This document shows positions 54,732-64,000 of a stretch of DNA of 64,000 nt, piece by piece. The first letter of the stretch is position 1, and every line of letters begins with the position of its first letter. The stretch is from contig JAGFNQ010000844.1 in assembly GCA_024364735.1 (NCBI GenBank), positions 234,396-298,395 of the forward strand. Direction: 5' to 3'. A model generated the notes under the pieces. It was not told the origin of the DNA. It saw only the letters and a list, made by a program, of their open reading frames with translations, and made no database searches. The position numbers and the translations under genes were made by a program. The stretch is from Boesenbergia rotunda. Lineage: Eukaryota; Streptophyta; Magnoliopsida; Zingiberales; Zingiberaceae.

Positions 54732-56043
54732 TGTTGGATCGAGAGAAACGATAGAGGGGGGTGAATATCGTAAAACGTTCAGATTAAGAAATAGAGAATG
54801 CACAGTGGAAATTAACACAAACACACGCAAACACCAAGTTTTTTACTTGGTTCAGAGTTGCGGTCGGCTCCTACTCCAAGGCCCACGGTCGTTGACCGTT
54901 TTCTACGGGCAATTCTATATGTCGCAAAAGCAGTTTACAAGATGTATTACAAGACTAGTGCAATAAACTTAAAAGAAGCTCTTCGTTACCGACGTCCGTT
55001 GAAGATTGTATTTTTGGAGCAGAGGGACGTCGTCGACGCTTGTATCTCGAGTCGGGAGGTTTCCGGAGTAGAGCGCGAGCATAGAAGAGTGTGAATGCGT
55101 TGGAAGAATTGAGTTGCTGAAGCCTTGGGTTCGAGGCCCCTTTTATAGCCCCTGGGGGCGCCCGAAACGTCGGGGGCGCCCCCCACGTGTCAGCTGATCC
55201 GAGTTGCACTCGATCAGCTCTGATCCCTTCAAACTCGGGATCAGACTTTGACGGGGGCGCCCGGGACGCTGGGGGCGCCCGGGTTGACTGGGTCAGGCTC
55301 TTATCCTGTTGGCTTCTCGCTGGCATCCTTCGTTAGCTTAAGCTGGGGGCGCCCGGGATGCTGGGGGCGCCCGGGAGCATGGGGGCGCCCGGGAGCACGG
55401 GGGCGCCATGCCCATAAGCTTTCGAAGCACTCATTTTGTTCTTCTGTTTTGTATTCACCTTGGGGGGGCCCGGGACACTCCGGGCGCCCTACTCAGCTAC
55501 TACCTCACTCCTTTGAGGCTCTCTGAGCTACAGACACTCGTTCCTTCGGTCCTGCATCCAGGGTTAGTCCAAAACAACATAAAGCAATAATATGTCAGTT
55601 TTATACAGCCTTAGCTGTCTTGGTTCTGACTTTGGGTCTCCCAAATGGAACCCTAGGTCGAACTGACGCCTACTGTTCCCTCGACGGGGAACGCATCCTC
55701 ACCTACTCCTCTCGGGAGAATTTACCTGATGCCAACCGGCTCCTCCGGTTGGACTTTTGCCCAGCTGTCCTTTGCCAGGTCTTGGATACCAAGTTATCCT
55801 TCGCCCGGTGCCTAGCAGTCCTTCGTCAGGTCTTCGGATCCTGACAGTCCTTCGCCAGGTGCCTAGCAGTCCTTCGCTAGGGCTTTGTATCCTGGCATTC
55901 CTTCGCCAGTTGCCTAGCAGCCCTTTGCTAGGACTTTCCCTGCACACTTGAGTAACATGTTAGATAAACATTATACCTTAACTTTTGAACCCTTTTGCCA
56001 TTATCAAAACACAGGTTCGACTTGGGTGCTTTCTGCACCAACA
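54732..56043 (-). repeat. 3' LTR of G2
   Basis: 1312 bp. About nine copies of GGGGGCGCCCGGGA or close variants, each centred on the palindrome GGGCGCCC, lie at 55150-55490. 'CCTTCGCCAGG'-type dyads lie at 55770-55940. It starts (minus strand) TGTTGGTGCAG and ends CGATCCAACA. The GC-rich island stands out sharply from the AT-rich interior. Confidence 0.88.
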
Positions 56044-57510
56044 ATCTCCCCCTTTTTGATTTATGGCAACCCTGATTCAAAAAGTTAAGTTAATCAGAAC
56101 AAGTAAATAGAAATTTTGTTTCCTCCCCCTGGAAGGAATCTCCCCCTAGATTTTTCAAAAGTTCGTGGGGTTTTTTGAAAATAAATTCTAAGTCTAAAGA
56201 TGGATTTAATTTTTACTTAGAATAATTTTCAACTTAAACTTTAAAGACATATTTTCCAAAATAATTTTGGTTGTGCACTTTTGGAAAATTTATACTTGTA
56301 GAAAATTTAAATACTTAGATAAATTTGAAAACTTAAGTTTAAGTATTACGAAGGATTTTGAAAACTTAAGTTTGAGTACAAAAAAATTTTGAAAATTTTA
56401 AGTTTAAGTACTCAGAAAGTTTTTGAAAACTTAAAAAGGTTTTTGAAAACTTAAAAAGGATTTTGAAAACTTAAAAAGGTTTTTGAAAACTTAAAAAGGT
56501 TTTTGAAAACTTAAGTTTACACTACTTAGAAAAATTTTTAAAATTTAGTTTTAAAGTACTAAGGAAAGTTTTGAAAACTTAAGTTTAAAGTACTTAAGGA
56601 AAGTTTGAAGACTTAAGTTTAAGGTACTTAAGGAAAGTTTGAAAAATTAAGTTTAAAGTACTAAGGAAAGTTTGGAAACTTAAGTTTAAAGTACTTAGGA
56701 AAGTTTGAAAACTTAAGTTTAAATACTTAGAAAATTTTGAAAATTTGGAAGAATTTTGTACTTTTGAAAATGAATTAAGTACTTTTTGAATAAAGGATAG
56801 AGTTTGAAATTTTAGATTTAGAAAAAAAATTTAAATTTTAAACTCTCATCTTTCCTATCTCTCCCCCTTTACCATATATCCAAAACAAGGCAGTATAGCA
56901 GAAAAAGGATAATTAACTTGCATAAAGCAAAAAAATTAAATTGCATAATTTGTTGTACTGAATCAATTCAGGATATGAACTAAACCAAATCAGTTTTACT
57001 TATCTCTTTTAGGGTCCTATCTAACCCAATTAGCTACTTACTAACTGTTATAAATAGTAGTTTTTGCTAGGGTTAGTCAAGATAAGTGTTCTGTTCAAGT
57101 TAGATTTTCTAAACTTGACACTTAACTAGATTACTGTGTAAGTTGTATTTAGTGCCCCAAGTACTGCAGATGCACAGACTTATAGCATCTTGAATTAAGG
57201 TAAAGACCTAAGCATCTCAACCCATTCTAGGTTATCAATCAAAAGTACCCTAAGGTGCTTGTGAGATGTTGGCTTCTAAATCTATAGGTGCATGCAATTC
57301 TAGGGTTAGGGCCTATGCTAAGTCCATTTGCGAAAAAGCCCTAGTTTTGAAGGGGGTAGTTTTAAAATAAAACTAAGTCGAGAAAAAAATTTATTTTTAA
57401 AACTTTTCAAAACTAAGTAAAAGCTGATTTTGAAAGCATTTTTTGAAAACTACTTCAAAAGTTAATTTTGAAATGAGTAAAGTAGTAAAAAAACCAAGAG
57501 TAGACTAAAC
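56044..57510 (-). other. Untranslated region of G2 with AT-rich tandem repeats
   Basis: No gene. AAAAAGGGGGAGAT on the minus strand abuts the LTR. From 56330 to 56740 units of about 20 and 35 bp built on 'GAAAACTTAA' and 'GTTTAAAGTACTTAGGAAAG' recur more than ten times. G1 has a repeat array at the same place with a different unit. Confidence 0.75.
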
Positions 57511-60504
57511 CTATTCTACTAAGCATAATCCTAACTGCCTTCTTAGTGAGCTGAACTCAGACTCAGGTAGGGGTTTTGTAAATATGTCAGCTAAGTTGGA
57601 TTTAGAGTCTACATGCTTAAGGACTATCTCACCCCTGGCTACATGATCTCTTACAAAGTGGTGTTTAACTTCTATGTGTTTAGTTCTGGAATGTTGGATT
57701 GGGTTCTTAGTCAGGTTGATTGAGCTAATATTGTCAATGTAGACCTGAGTTTGATTGTAGTTAAGCTGGAAGTCTTTGAGAGTGTGCATCATCCATAAGA
57801 GTTGTGCCACACACTCTCCTAAAGCTACATATTCAGCTTCAGTTGAGGATAGAGCTACACAGTGTTGTTTTCTCCTGCACCAACTTACTAGGCTATTACC
57901 TAATAGTTGGCAGCTTCCACTTGTGCTCTTTCTATCTAATTTACAACCTGCGTAGTCAGAGTCTGAGTATCCTGACAAGTCGAAGGTTGAGGTCCTAGGA
58001 TACCAAATCCCTACATTTAGGGTTCCCTTGACGTATCTTAGTATTCTTTTTAGGGTAGCTAAGTGCGTTTCCTTAGCACAGGTTTGGTATCTAGCACACA
58101 CTCCTATAGCAAAAAGGATGTCAGGTGTGCTTGCTGTAAGGTACAATAGACTTCCAATCATACTTCTATAGAGTTTAAGGTCTACTGGTTTACCATCAGG
58201 GTCACTATCTATTTTTATATTGGTGGCCATGGGGGTACTTATGCTTTTAGAGTTATCCATTTTAAATTTCGTTATTAGCTCCTTAGCATATTTGGATTGA
58301 TGGACATAGTTTTCATCCCTAGTTTGTTTAATTTGTAACCCTAGGAAAAAGTTAAGCTCACCAACTAAGCTCATTTCAAATTCATTTTCCATTATTTTAA
58401 CAAATTCTTTTAGAAAGTTTGAGTTGGTGGACCCAAAGATTATGTCATCTACGTAGATTTGGGCAATAAATATATCTTTTCCTAGGGTCTTAATAAATAG
58501 GGTTGAGTCAATTTGACCTTGTTTAAATTCTTTAGAAATTAAGTAAGTTGATAAGCGTTCATACCAGGCCCTAGGTGCTTGTTTTAATCCATATAGTGCT
58601 TTGGTAAGTTTGTAAATGTGGTCAGGTCTTTCTAAGTCCTCAAACCCAGAGGGTTGTCCTACATAAACTTTTTCTTTAATGAATCCATTTAGAAAGGCTG
58701 ACTTTACATCCATTTGGTATAGCTTAAATCCTTTATGGGATGCAAAGGCTAATAACATCCTAATGGACTCAAGTCTAGCTACTGGGGCATATATTTCGTC
58801 GTAATCTAACCCTTCTACTTGGCTGAACCCCTTTTCTACTAAGCGGGCTTTGTTTCTGACTATTTCTTCTTGAACATTTAGCTTATTCCTAAAGACCCAC
58901 TTAGTGTCAATTATGGATTTACCTTCAAGTTTAGGTACTAGATCCCAGACTTGGTTCCTCTCAAATTAGGCTAATTCTTCTTGCATAGCTATGATCCAAT
59001 CAGGATCAGGTAGGGCTTCATCTATGGTCTTAGGTTCTATTTTTGAAATCATTGCTATTTGACTAAGGTTTCTATAGGAAGATCTAGTCCTGACTCCTAG
59101 AGTTGGATCACCCACAATTTGATCAGTTGGGTGATTGAGTCTGGGTTTCTTGGTTTTTCTAGAACTTGGTTCAGCCTCAGGTCCGGCTGGTCGGTTTGGT
59201 TCACTATTTGATTCCACTCTTTGAGTTGGTTCAATTATTGGTTCAATAATTGGTTCATTTGACTCACTAGTTGGTTCAATAGTTAGTTCGTTTATGGGTT
59301 CAATTAAGGATTCACCAACTTGTTGATTATCTTCTTGATCAGTGTTTGATGAAGTTAGATTTGGGTTTGAGTTAATTTCTTCATCGAATATTAGATTAGT
59401 TGTTTCTTCGATTTTCTTGGTTTGGTTGTTGTAAACCCTATAGGCTCTACTTGTTGTTGAATATCCTAGGAAGATGCCTAGGGTTGACTTAGACTGGAAT
59501 TTTCCTAAGTAGTCTTTGGTGTTTAGGATATGCACTTTGCATCCAAAGACCCTTAGGTAGTGTAGATTTGGAAGTCTATGGTAATATAGTTCATAGGGTG
59601 TTTTGTTGTGTCGTTTGTTAATCAGGACCCTATTTTGGATGTAGAAAGTCGTACTAATTGCTTCTGCCCAATATTGGTTGGCTAAGTTAAATTCATTGAG
59701 CATAGCCCTAGCGGCTTCCTGTAGAGTTCTATTTTTTCTTTCGACTATCCCATTCTGTTGGGGGGTTCTAGGACATAAAAATTCATGTATGTATCCATTT
59801 ACCTTACAGAATTCCTCGAACCGTTGATTTTCAAATTCTCCTCCGTGGTCACTCCTAAGACTTTTGATTTTAGTATCGTTTTGATTTTCAATTAACTTAC
59901 AGAATTCATTAAATAGGTTTAGGGTTTCATCTTTGGTCTTTAGAAACCTAACCCAGGTAAACCTTGAGTAATCATCAATTATTACTAAGCAGTACCGGTT
60001 TCCGCTTAGTGACTTGGCTCCATGTGAATCAAATAGGTCAAGGTACAGGAGCTCAAGTGTGGTTTGAGTTAGATCAGATTGAATTAGTTTGTGATTAGAC
60101 CTGGTTTGTTTACCTTGATTACATGATTCACATATTAAGTTTTCATGATTTTTAATTTTAGGAATACCTTTAATTAGGCCAAGTTGGGTGATTTTTGAAA
60201 TAATCCTTAGGTTAGTGTGACCTAGTCTCCTATGCCAGAGATTTGATTGTTCTAACTGAGTTAACATGCATTTAGGTACAAGGAGAAGGTTTATAGTGTA
60301 AACATTATTTTTCCTAGTGCCCTTAAGCATGATTTCTGAGTCTTGCAAGTTTCTAATCAGGCAATTAAAATTGTTGAAGGTAACTATATAACCAGAATCA
60401 CATAACTGACTTATGCTAAGTAGGTTAAAATTGAAGTTTTCAACCAAAAGAACTTTCTTAATAACAAAGTCATATTTAAGTTCAATATTACCTGACCCAA
60501 TTAC
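57511..60504 (-). pseudogene. G2 pol: pre-integrase, integrase, reverse transcriptase, RNase H
   Basis: From 60504 on the minus strand: the end of the protease region ('SISQLCDSGY'), GAG-pre-integrase ('LWHRRLGHTNLRIISKI', 'CESCNQGKQ'), the integrase core ('VIIDDYSRFTW', 'RSDHGGEFEN', 'TPQQNGIVERKNRTL'), a Thr/Glu/Pro-rich linker, reverse transcriptase ('[10 protein letters not shown]', YVDD at 58455-58444) and RNase H ('DSDYAGCKLDRKSTSG', 'SSTEAEY', 'ADIFTKPLPESEF', stop at 57511). A single TAA near 58968-58966, probably from a Gln codon, separates the two halves. Otherwise the sequence is open, making this the best-preserved Sirevirus polymerase here. The first residues of the open frame beyond 60504 belong to H and are spurious. 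Confidence 0.92.
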
Positions 60505-60600
60505 TGTAACACCCAATAATTTTCGTGAATTATTAGGAATTTTTTTGAATTTTCTAGCATTTTTTTGAATTAAAATAAAAAGAAAAAAAAGGGGGGTCGG

Positions 60601-60660
60601 GCGGGGTTTGATCCCGCGACCACAGGGCAAAGCAAGCCCTTAAGCGAGTTGGGCTAACCA
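60601..60660 (-). other. tRNA-like segment in the LTR of H
   Basis: On the minus strand: an A-box-like TTAGCCCAACTCG, then an anticodon arm AGGGC-TTGCTTT-GCCCT (5-bp stem, 7-base loop, U33, anticodon position GCT), then a T-arm GCGGG-ATCAAAC-CCCGC (5-bp stem, 7-base loop). The acceptor stem is not convincing. I take it as a tRNA-derived relic kept in the LTR rather than a tRNA gene. Confidence 0.45.
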
Positions 60661-62307
60661 ATAGGTTGCGGGTATCAAGCACAGAAAAGGATGAAGCAAA
60701 TTAATGTTATAGGTAAGTAAGTCCTTTTCATGAAGAGATGTTTCAACTTCCACTTAAGTTGCATTAAGACCCCATTAGGGCTTTTGGAGGCTGCGCGAAC
60801 AGGAGTTGGGAGGCTGCGAAAATAGGAAGAAAACAAGGGTTTTCTTCCTCCTTCTTCTTCCTCTTGAGTGGAGAACCTAGGGCTTCTTCCCTAGGGCCAA
60901 GGAGTGGAGTTTCCTTGCAAGGAAGAGAAGAGGAGTCCTACGCTAGGTTTTTTCGAAATACATAGCGAGTTTTCTTCAAGAAAAAGGGTAAGTAAATCAC
61001 TCACCTGCAATAGAAGTAGTTTCGTATGTAAATTCTCATTGTAAAACCGTAATTTTGTGATCTAAGTGCATACTTTGAGAATATTGTCTTATTGTGTGAT
61101 TTAAGTTTCTAAAGAATATATGTTCTTATCATAGAACTTGAATTTGAGTAGGTTTGTATGTGTGATCTAAGTATGATAAGACCAAGTTCTTGAAAAGTCC
61201 CAAAAATGAGTTTTGGGTTAAGGGCACGCAAGGTGCTCGATGAAAGTTCCAAGTAAGAAAGGTAAAGTTTGTAGTGCAAAATTTATGCAAAAAGAAAGAT
61301 AGCTTGATAAGTATAAGCATATTGAGTAAGAAAGTATTTTACTTTTGTAAAGTGACATATATCGGGCAAATGAGAGGCCCACAGAAAGTTAGAAGGAAGC
61401 TCTAATAGGGTGCGGTGGCTAGCTACCCCGAAACCTATTAGGGATGCGCGCATTGGTACATTGATACCATGGTACAGTGTCAAGGCCTGAGAAAGTTGAT
61501 TATTATTTTGAAGTATATGAGTATATGTAAGTGTTTCAATTTTCTTGAGTGTATGTTTTTGGTTATGTATGTTGACATGGTTATGTTATAAGCATGTTAA
61601 AGAGAAAGAGCAAAAAAGTTAGTGTTTTAAAGTATGAAAATGTATCATTAGTAAGTTTCAAAAGAAATCATGAGCATGTTAAGTTTGCAAGTGTTTTGAT
61701 GCTAGTAAATGTTTTCAAGCATGATTGAGCATGATAAGTGTATAAAAGTTCCCATGTGCAAATATTTCCAAGTGCATGTATTTTGAAGCAAGCATTCTTT
61801 GAAATGAGCATGTTTATTATCGATAACATGGATTTGTGAGTTAGGATTTACTTACTAAGCAATTCGCTTATTAGTTGCATTTCCTTCTATTGCAGATAAA
61901 GGTAAAGAAAAAACATAAGCTATGGAGGCGAACGGGACTTGCATTGATGTTCAGTGGCGGCGGAACCGTGGAAGAGATCTTTGGGATAAGTCTTAGAGGC
62001 GTTTTGATTTATAGAAACTCATGGTTGATGTTTTGGATTGGTAGGATGTGATCACCTTATTTAAACTTTACATGGAGTCAAAGTTGGGTACAAAGTTAGT
62101 AGAGATTACATGTGTTTTGATAAGTTTGTTAAATTTCGTAGAAATCCTAATTTCAAGTTATTGGATTCGTTTTGAGTTGCTAAGATGTTCCTAAAACTAG
62201 TATAGAGTATAGATTTGGAGTTATTTCCTTATATGCTTTGGAAGTGTATGTATTATGGACCCTTGAAAGGAGTTTCCAGGTCTGTAAATGCAGGTTTTAG
62301 GTGTGCC

Positions 62308-62462
62308 AGTCGACTGGTTCAGAACCAGTCGACTGCCCTATCGAACAGAAAGTTTCTGTTCGATGCACCAGTCGACTGCCAAGAGTCCAGTCGACTGGTG
62401 CCGGGCACAGAAAGTTTCTGTGGCTGACACCAGTCGACTAGCTATCTAACAGTCGACTGGTA
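62308..62462. repeat. Palindrome cluster in the LTR of H
   Basis: Six CAGTCGACTGG-type dyads (one changed to CAGTCGACTAG) alternate with two larger inverted repeats centred on AGAAAGTTTCT: arms TCGAACAGAAA/TTTCTGTTCGA around G, and CACAGAAA/TTTCTGTG around G. It is close to the 3' end of the LTR. Confidence 0.8.
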
Positions 62463-62700
62463 CCATTAAAAGGAAAGTGTTGTAGGGCAAATGGTTAGTG
62501 CTTTAGTTTTACAATTAAGAGGTCTAGGGGTCAAATCCTTGCAAAGCAAATAAAATGAAAGTTTTTTTTTAAAAGAAAAAAATTCAGAGCAAGATAAGGG
62601 AAGTCAAGTAGTTGTAACCTAAGGCTAAGAATAAGGTAAAGTTAAGGTTAAGTAAAAGTGACGTCCGCTTTAGTGGTAAAGAAGTGGGGTCGTCATAGAG

Positions 62701-62712
62701 TGGTATCAGAGC
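62701..62712 (+). other. Primer-binding site of H
   Basis: TGGTATCAGAGC just after the LTR is complementary to initiator tRNA-Met. The following 62713-63290 is untranslated leader without recognisable features, except for repeated 'AAGACCAAGGTCTT' words (62990, 63130). Confidence 0.88.
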
Positions 62713-63292
62713 AGGTTCCCACCCTTCCGCCACACTGACATCAAGCATCAATCCTGCCGCCTGCCAAGTAAGAAGTTCATATGTTGTAGTTTTGTATGCT
62801 TTTCATTATTGACTGCTAGTATCAGTAAGTGCATGATGATAAGGAAGTATGTTAGTATTATTATATGCTAATATGTGCATGAAGAAAATGAAGTAAGTTA
62901 GTAAGAGATAATGAGCTTTTATTTTCTTTATGATATAGAGTAGGAGAATGTTAAGAGGATGTCCTTCATGTTGTGATCTTAGTATAGCAAGACCAAGGTC
63001 TTGATTTGCCTAAACGCAAGGTTTGGGAGATTTTGACACACAAGGTGTTCGATAAAAGTGCTGAGTAAGTCCAAGGTCTTACTAAGCCCTAGAACGAGTT
63101 CTAGGACTAAGAAAGGAGATAAGAAATAAGACCAAGGTCTTGTTGTATCCTAAAGCAAGTTTGGGAACATTACCGTTATGTGTTAAGTTATACATTAGAG
63201 GACGTCCTAGAAAGGCCCAAAATGAGGAACGAACTCCTAAAAGGGCAAGAGGTAGAGTCAATACCACCACCAATAACAAGTTATTGCCACCA

Positions 63293-63976
63293 TGATGGCT
63301 AACTAGCAGACCGCTCCCATTATCCCGCCGGTGGAGAAGAGAATATGTAGTGGCACTAGTTGTAACCGAAGACCCATCGGTGACATCTATAGTTCTGGCA
63401 AGGGGGGTAAGGCAAGAAGCATACCTTATCCAGTGGCAGAAACTGAAGCCAGAGGACTTCTCAGGCACAAGCGAACCATGGGATGCTCAAGCATGGTTCA
63501 AAACTTAGGAAAGCATAGTAGAACTACTGGACTGGCCTGAGGTAGAGAAGATAAAGTGTACCTTTTTTTGCCTTACCGGAGATGCTAGATTGTGGTGGGA
63601 GAGAGTTAAGGCCAAGAGAAATGTCAGCCAGATGACATGGGCTGACTTCGAGACTGAGTTCTTCGAAGAATACTTGCACATGCGAGTAACCAATAAGCAT
63701 TATGATGAATTCACGAAGTTCAGACAAGGAGAACTATCCGTGGATGAAGCAGTGAGGAAGTTCAACCGACTAGCTTGTCTGTGCCCAGAGCTAGTTGGCA
63801 CTGAAAGAGAAAGAGTCAGGCTAATGCTTAAGATGTTAAGGCCTGAGATAGCGTTAAGTGTGGTCAGCAGTGTTAATAGGCCGCAGACCTCAAAAGAACT
63901 GATAAGTAGTGCTTTAATCACTAAGCATTTCTTAAATAGTTACTTAAACAGTATAAAGGCCACCAGTATGCAATAG
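63293..63976 (+). pseudogene. Gag of chromovirus H, N-terminal part
   Basis: The retrotransposon gag domain is read in one frame from about 63320: 'KLKPEDFSG', a TAG after 'WFKT', 'LLDWPEVEKIKC', 'GDARLWWERVKAK', 'MTWADFETEFFEEY', 'FRQGELSVDEAVRKFNRLA' and 'LMLKMLRPEIALSVVS', to a TAG at 63974-63976. The domain pattern is that of chromovirus gag. The frame contains at least one premature stop and no clear start, so it is probably inactive. Zinc knuckle and pol would follow outside the window. Confidence 0.85.
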
Positions 63977-64000
63977 AAGCAAGTACCAGTCCAGAGATCC

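Larger units (their letters stand above)
54732..60504 (-). mobile_element. Sirevirus-type Ty1/copia element G2, 3' part
   Basis: Minus-strand copy of the same family as G1, inserted in the integrase of G1. 3' LTR (54732-56043), polypurine tract, repeat-rich untranslated region and nearly intact pol are present. Chromovirus H interrupts it at 60504 ahead of the protease region. The remaining 5' part lies outside the window. Confidence 0.87.
60505..62697 (+). repeat. 5' LTR of chromovirus H
   Basis: About 2.2 kb, starting TGTAACACCC. The end near GGGGTCGTCATA appears mutated from a TTACA or GACA form, so it may be off by two bases. It contains tRNA-like segments at 60601-60660 (antisense) and 62481-62545, and a palindrome cluster at 62308-62462. 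Repetitive GTATG/AAGCATG-rich sequence fills 61480-61800. No gene is supported inside. Confidence 0.8.
60505..64000 (+). mobile_element. Ty3/gypsy chromovirus H, 5' part
   Basis: Plus-strand element running off the window: 5' LTR (60505 to about 62697), primer site, leader and gag. Termini TGTAACACCC and the gag type are like those of Tekay-group chromoviruses. It interrupts G2; left target copy ATTAC (60500-60504). It is the last insertion in the nested series G1-G2-H. Confidence 0.85.

Noticed and set aside
60601..60660. Annotating a functional tRNA-Ser gene
   Set aside because: Anticodon and T arms fit, but D-arm and acceptor-stem pairing are not convincing and the segment is part of a repeated LTR.

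Overview
This is nuclear DNA from a flowering plant, most likely a monocot. Sirevirus, Angela, Tat and Tekay-type LTR retrotransposons, a CACTA transposon and a Tourist-like MITE occupy nearly all of it. I cannot name the species; a Zingiberales genome is a guess only. I see no intact host gene. The only host-like coding pieces are fragments carried inside the CACTA element. There is no rRNA, CRISPR array or bacterial feature.

The window is a stack of nested insertions. The oldest layer is a decayed minus-strand Ty1/copia element ('copia-A'). Its gag (41595-42462) and the rest of its polyprotein (7181 down to 4671) are now 34 kb apart. They are separated by a Sirevirus ('C', 7182-41594, minus strand) that entered its gag and is flanked by a near-perfect 5-bp target duplication (CTAAT/CTGAT). 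C was itself hit three times: by element D (10606-17998, plus strand, TSD AAAAG), by chromovirus F (22700 to about 26910, with an associated deletion), and by Angela-type element E (30547-40416, TSD CAGAA). To the left, a Tat-like Ty3/gypsy element (1-4670) entered the reverse transcriptase of copia-A and itself holds a MITE. To the right, the 3' part of a related Tat-like element ('gypsy-2') abuts copia-A. Its 3' LTR is split by a CACTA element (43104-46869, TSD AAT), and an intron-containing antisense gene lies next to the LTR. Gypsy-2 is broken by Sirevirus G1 (from 49878), G1 by its relative G2 (from 54732), and G2 by plus-strand chromovirus H (from 60505, running off the end).

Element D keeps two LTRs, a primer site, a complete 545-residue gag ORF and several polypurine tracts, but it lacks integrase, reverse transcriptase and RNase H. 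It is a gag-only element of the same family as C. Element C carries, downstream of pol, an extra sense-strand ORF resembling the 'putative plant transposon protein' family. A consensus intron appears to lie after its first four codons, and an island of the LTR palindromes lies between pol and that ORF.

The most distinctive pattern is the LTR architecture. C/D LTRs are built from several hairpin classes whose arms co-vary while the spacer stays constant. Unrelated palindromes recur in the G LTRs (GGGCGCCC) and in the H LTR (CAGTCGACTG). Palindromic motifs are known from Sirevirus LTRs; the co-variation, the number of classes and the second island at an internal ORF are the points worth checking.
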